Assembly: GCA_021846065.1 (NCBI GenBank)
Contig: JAJZCP010000036.1
Span: forward strand, 1 to 9,813
Reading direction: 5' to 3'
Source: Acidobacteriota bacterium
GTDB lineage: Bacteria > Acidobacteriota > Terriglobia > Terriglobales > Acidobacteriaceae
Length of the DNA stretch: 9,813 bases
Position 1 is the first letter of the stretch; each line of letters starts with the position of its first letter. The notes under the pieces were generated by a model that saw nothing but the letters and a program-made list of their open reading frames with translations, made no database searches and had not been told where the DNA came from. Both the position numbers and the translations under genes were made by a program. Positions 7,432 through 9,813 of this stretch are shown piece after piece.

Positions 7432-8790
7432 TTAGGGATAAATACGGTTCAGCGTTCGCGCGAAGGGAATCGTCTCGCGCACATGATCCAGCCCGCAAAT
7501 CCACGCCACTGCACGCTCAATTCCCATGCCAAATCCCGAATGCGGCACGGAGCCATAGCGCCGCAGATCGAGATACCACTCGAAGGGCCCCAGCGGCAGG
7601 CCATGCTCTTCAATCCGCTGCTTCAGCAGCTCATACGAGTCAATGCGCTGCGAGCCGCCGATGATCTCGCCGTATCCCTCCGGCGCCAGCACGTCGACGC
7701 ACAACGCAAACTTCGGGTCCTTCGGGTCCGGCTCCATGTAAAACGCCTTGATCGCCGCCGGATAGCGGTGCACCATCACCGGACGGTCAAACTGCGCCGA
7801 AAGATACGTCTCATCGGGCGAACCGAAGTCATTGCCGTACTCAAATTTCTGCTCCAGCTTGCCCGCGGCATAAGCCTCGTCCAGCATCTTCGCGGCTTCG
7901 TCATAGCTGATGCGCGGAAACGGGGCGCGCACGGCCTCCAGCTTCGCGACATCTCGGCCAATCGTCTTCAGGTCGGCGGCGCGGTTCTCCAGCACGCGCT
8001 GCACAATGTGGCTGAGAAACTCCTCGGCCAGCACCATCAGGTCATCCAGGCCGGCGTACGCCACCTCCGGCTCAATCATCCAGAACTCGGTCAGGTGGCG
8101 GCGCGTCTTGGATTTCTCCGCGCGGAACGTGGGGCCGAAGGAGTAGACCTTCCCCAACGCCATAGCAGTGCTTTCAATGTAGAGCTGGCCGCTCTGCGTC
8201 AGGTACGCCTCTTCGCCAAAATACTCCACCGGGAACAGCGTGCTGGTGCCCTCGCACGCGGCAGGCGTCAGAATCGGCGGATCGGTGCGCACAAAACCGT
8301 GCGTGTCGAAGTACTCTTGCGCCGCGCGCATGATCTCCGCGCGAATCCGCAGGATCGCCGTCTGACGCGGAGTGCGAATCCACAGGTGCCGCTGCTCCAT
8401 CAGAAATTCAACGCCATGCTCTTTCAGTGAGATGGGAAACGGCGTATCTTCCGGCACGCGGTGATGAACGGTGACCGTCTCGACGTCCAGCTCATACCCG
8501 CCGGGAGCGCGTTTGTCGGCGCGCACCTTGCCGCGCACGGTCACGCTGGACTCCTGCGTCAGCCCTTTAACGGCGTCGAAAACCTCCGGCGTAACGGCCG
8601 CCTTAGGCACCACGCCCTGCACCACGCCGGTGCCGTCGCGGAAGATGGGAAACAGCAGCTTGCCGCTTTCGCGCAGATTGTAGAGCCAGCCGCGCAGCTC
8701 CACAGTCTGCCCGTCAAAGTTGCCGAGCCCGGCGATGGTTGCCACCGGAACCTGCGTCGCGTCGGCCGTGGATGCTGCATTTTCCGTCAT
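7432..8790 (-). CDS. asnS: Asparagine--tRNA ligase
   Basis: This 452-residue class II synthetase attaches asparagine to tRNA-Asn in the cytoplasm. An OB-fold anticodon-binding domain occupies about 20-110 ([15 protein letters not shown] to [10 protein letters not shown]). The catalytic core follows, with motif 2 at about 218-240 (R223 and E225 in [10 protein letters not shown]) and motif 3 in [12 protein letters not shown] at 419-430 with R426. The ending [17 protein letters not shown] matches the AsnRS of Bacillus type and differs from AspRS. Length is normal for the family (about 430-466). The open frame continues to 8865, but MTENAAS at 8790 gives the expected N-terminus, with AGGAGA at 8808-8803, 12 bases upstream, which is slightly long. 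A -10-like TACAAT at 8832-8827 on the minus strand could be its promoter, though no -35 box is clear. Arginase follows 61 bases downstream. Confidence 0.96.
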   Translation of the reverse strand: MTENAASTADATQVPVATIAGLGNFDGQTVELRGWLYNLRESGKLLFPIFRDGTGVVQGVVPKAAVTPEVFDAVKGLTQESSVTVRGKVRADKRAPGGYELDVETVTVHHRVPEDTPFPISLKEHGVEFLMEQRHLWIRTPRQTAILRIRAEIMRAAQEYFDTHGFVRTDPPILTPAACEGTSTLFPVEYFGEEAYLTQSGQLYIESTAMALGKVYSFGPTFRAEKSKTRRHLTEFWMIEPEVAYAGLDDLMVLAEEFLSHIVQRVLENRAADLKTIGRDVAKLEAVRAPFPRISYDEAAKMLDEAYAAGKLEQKFEYGNDFGSPDETYLSAQFDRPVMVHRYPAAIKAFYMEPDPKDPKFALCVDVLAPEGYGEIIGGSQRIDSYELLKQRIEEHGLPLGPFEWYLDLRRYGSVPHSGFGMGIERAVAWICGLDHVRETIPFARTLNRIYP

Positions 8791-8802
8791 GATGGGCGCA
8801 AT

Positions 8803-8808
8803 TCTCCT
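8803..8808 (-). promoter_or_regulatory. Ribosome binding site for asnS
   Basis: Minus-strand AGGAGA lies 12 bases before ATG 8790. It is the only good purine-rich site in the leader, and it argues against the longer open frame to 8865, whose extra 25 residues ([10 protein letters not shown] and on) do not look like AsnRS. Confidence 0.5.
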
Positions 8809-8976
8809 GTGCAGCAGCAACCTGTCATTGTACGTCGCGGACCACATTCCTCCGCGCCTGGACATCGCGGTGGATTCGTCGAGGATTGTCTGGCGCGGTC
8901 ATTCCACCGGAAATTCGATGGTGGTTACGATCGCGAAGCATCGCACCTGCGCATGGGCCACCGGGCGTTTTCCGGA

Positions 8977-9813
8977 TCAGCTGCCCTGCAGCACTCCGAT
9001 CGCATTGCCGGAGGTGACATAAACGTGGTTCGTCGGCGCGCTGACGGCGACGCCAAAGGATCCAGGGGAAACACTCGCCGTACTCTTCACCGTGTTCGCA
9101 GACCCGTCAATGACAGAGACCGTGCTGGCCGTGCTGCTCACAACATAGACATCGTGGGTCGAGGGATCGACGGCGATGCCCGTGGGATAATTCGCCACCG
9201 CAACCTGTGCGGTCACCTTGTTGGATGTGCCGTCGATGACAGAAACGACCCCCAGACGGTTGGCCACGTAAATCTTATTGGAACCTGGGTCCACGGCGAG
9301 CGCAGCCGGTGTAAGCGGCGAGCCCAGGGAGTTATACCCAACCGTGATCGTAGCCGTCACCTGGTTGGAGGCCTCGCTGATTACGGTGATGGCGTTCGCC
9401 GCGCTGCTGGAGACGTATACCATGCCCGTCGTACTGTTTACCTTGATTCCGTCAGGAGCCGCGCCCAGCGCCACTGTCGCCAGAAGGCTGTTGGAAGCGC
9501 CATCAAAGACCGAGACGGAAGAGTCGCCATTGTTTGCGACGAAGATGCGGTTGGTTCCCGGATCGGCGCTCACGGCTGCCGGGGAAGCGCCGGTTGCCAG
9601 CGTGGCAACCTCCGCGCCGCTGGCGGTATTCACGACAGAAAGCGTGTTATCCAGACTGTTCGCGACGTACGCCATTCCGGTGGCGGCATTGATGCTGACC
9701 CCAACCGGGCCGCTGCCGACCGCTATGGTGTTGGTGATGGCGTCGCTCGAGCTGTCAATGAGCGAGATCGAATTGCTTCCCTGATTGCCCATGCCTGTAG
9801 GTGTTGCAGAGCG
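8977..9813 (-). CDS. YVTN-type beta-propeller protein, 3' part (5' end missing)
   Basis: At least 271 residues of a repeat protein are visible, reading right to left into the stop TGA at 8979-8977. The blades are about 42 residues long, each with a core such as YVAN...VSVID...VTATI.VG..P.G(I/V)AVDP. Counting from M at 9792, the YV(A/T)N-type strands start at 42, 84, 126, 175, 216 and 258. The fourth blade is about 7 residues longer (GYNSLGSPLT). Such proteins are usually exported or cell-surface, but the signal peptide would be outside the window, and the role is unknown. The open frame continues to the edge as RSATPTG, which does not fit the blade pattern: at 42 residues before Y42 a tyrosine is expected and glycine is found. 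The coding sequence is probably genuine up to about 9786; beyond that the sequence equals the MFS start. The gap to asnS (8791-8976) shows no clear terminator. Confidence 0.82.
   Translation of the reverse strand, partial: RSATPTGMGNQGSNSISLIDSSSDAITNTIAVGSGPVGVSINAATGMAYVANSLDNTLSVVNTASGAEVATLATGASPAAVSADPGTNRIFVANNGDSSVSVFDGASNSLLATVALGAAPDGIKVNSTTGMVYVSSSAANAITVISEASNQVTATITVGYNSLGSPLTPAALAVDPGSNKIYVANRLGVVSVIDGTSNKVTAQVAVANYPTGIAVDPSTHDVYVVSSTASTVSVIDGSANTVKSTASVSPGSFGVAVSAPTNHVYVTSGNAIGVLQGS
9781..9813 (+). repeat. 33-base direct repeat, terminal copy at window edge
   Basis: These are the final 33 bases, identical and in the same orientation to 4922-4954. They overlap the 5' part of the propeller frame, whose blade register is lost inside the repeat. 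That makes this copy the likely foreign one: a junction from the propeller gene to the MFS start, made by duplication, circle formation or artefact. Confidence 0.95.

Noticed and set aside
7255..8430. 391-codon open frame on the plus strand
   Set aside because: It is antisense to asnS and the start of rocF, both certain genes. Its Arg/His/Leu-rich translation shows no domain, and long antisense frames are common at this GC content.
9278..9784. 168-codon plus-strand frame at the right end
   Set aside because: It is antisense to the beta-propeller repeats, and its apparent repeats only mirror the blades on the other strand.
8977..9813. Tandem DNA repeats resembling a CRISPR or satellite array
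   Set aside because: The periodicity is at protein level, about 42 codons per blade, with diverged DNA. There are no identical repeats with unique spacers.

Overview
The window is a GC-rich bacterial chromosomal segment, densely coded on both strands. Gene content suggests an Acidobacteriota-type soil bacterium: soluble PAS-rich histidine kinases, a phytochrome-type kinase end followed by an Rcp1-like regulator, a YVTN-type beta-propeller, and an AsnRS with a Bacillus-like C-terminus. That placement is an inference from protein style, not a match to a known genome.

Left third (1-4674): a signalling island. The 3' end of a histidine kinase (3-224) is followed on the same strand by a single-domain response regulator (251-697) and then, with no gap, by a REC-PAS histidine kinase (698-2206). 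A second soluble kinase with four PAS domains (2203-4674, minus strand) meets it tail to tail, and the two stop codons overlap. The two kinases have closely similar catalytic cores. The likely scheme is that the first kinase phosphorylates the stand-alone receiver and perhaps the receiver of the second kinase. No DNA-binding output domain is visible here.

Middle (4675-6287): a divergent gap of 257 bases holds a near-perfect 20-base inverted repeat and repeated GATCCTCC words. It separates the four-PAS kinase from a 12-helix-type MFS transporter (4932-6287) that resembles the oxalate/formate and monocarboxylate group.

Right third (6360-9813), all minus strand: asparaginyl-tRNA synthetase (asnS) lies 61 bases upstream of arginase (rocF), and the 5'-truncated end of a YVTN-type beta-propeller protein runs off the right edge. 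The asnS-rocF pair could be one transcript.

The most unusual signal is a 33-base exact direct repeat. The last 33 bases of the window (9781-9813) are identical to 4922-4954, the start of the MFS gene. The propeller's repeat register breaks inside this repeat, so the right end looks like a junction from the propeller gene back to the MFS start. It could be a tandem duplication, a 4,859-base circle, or an assembly or library chimera. I found no CRISPR array, tRNA, rRNA, transposase or phage gene, and no convincing new multi-gene system.
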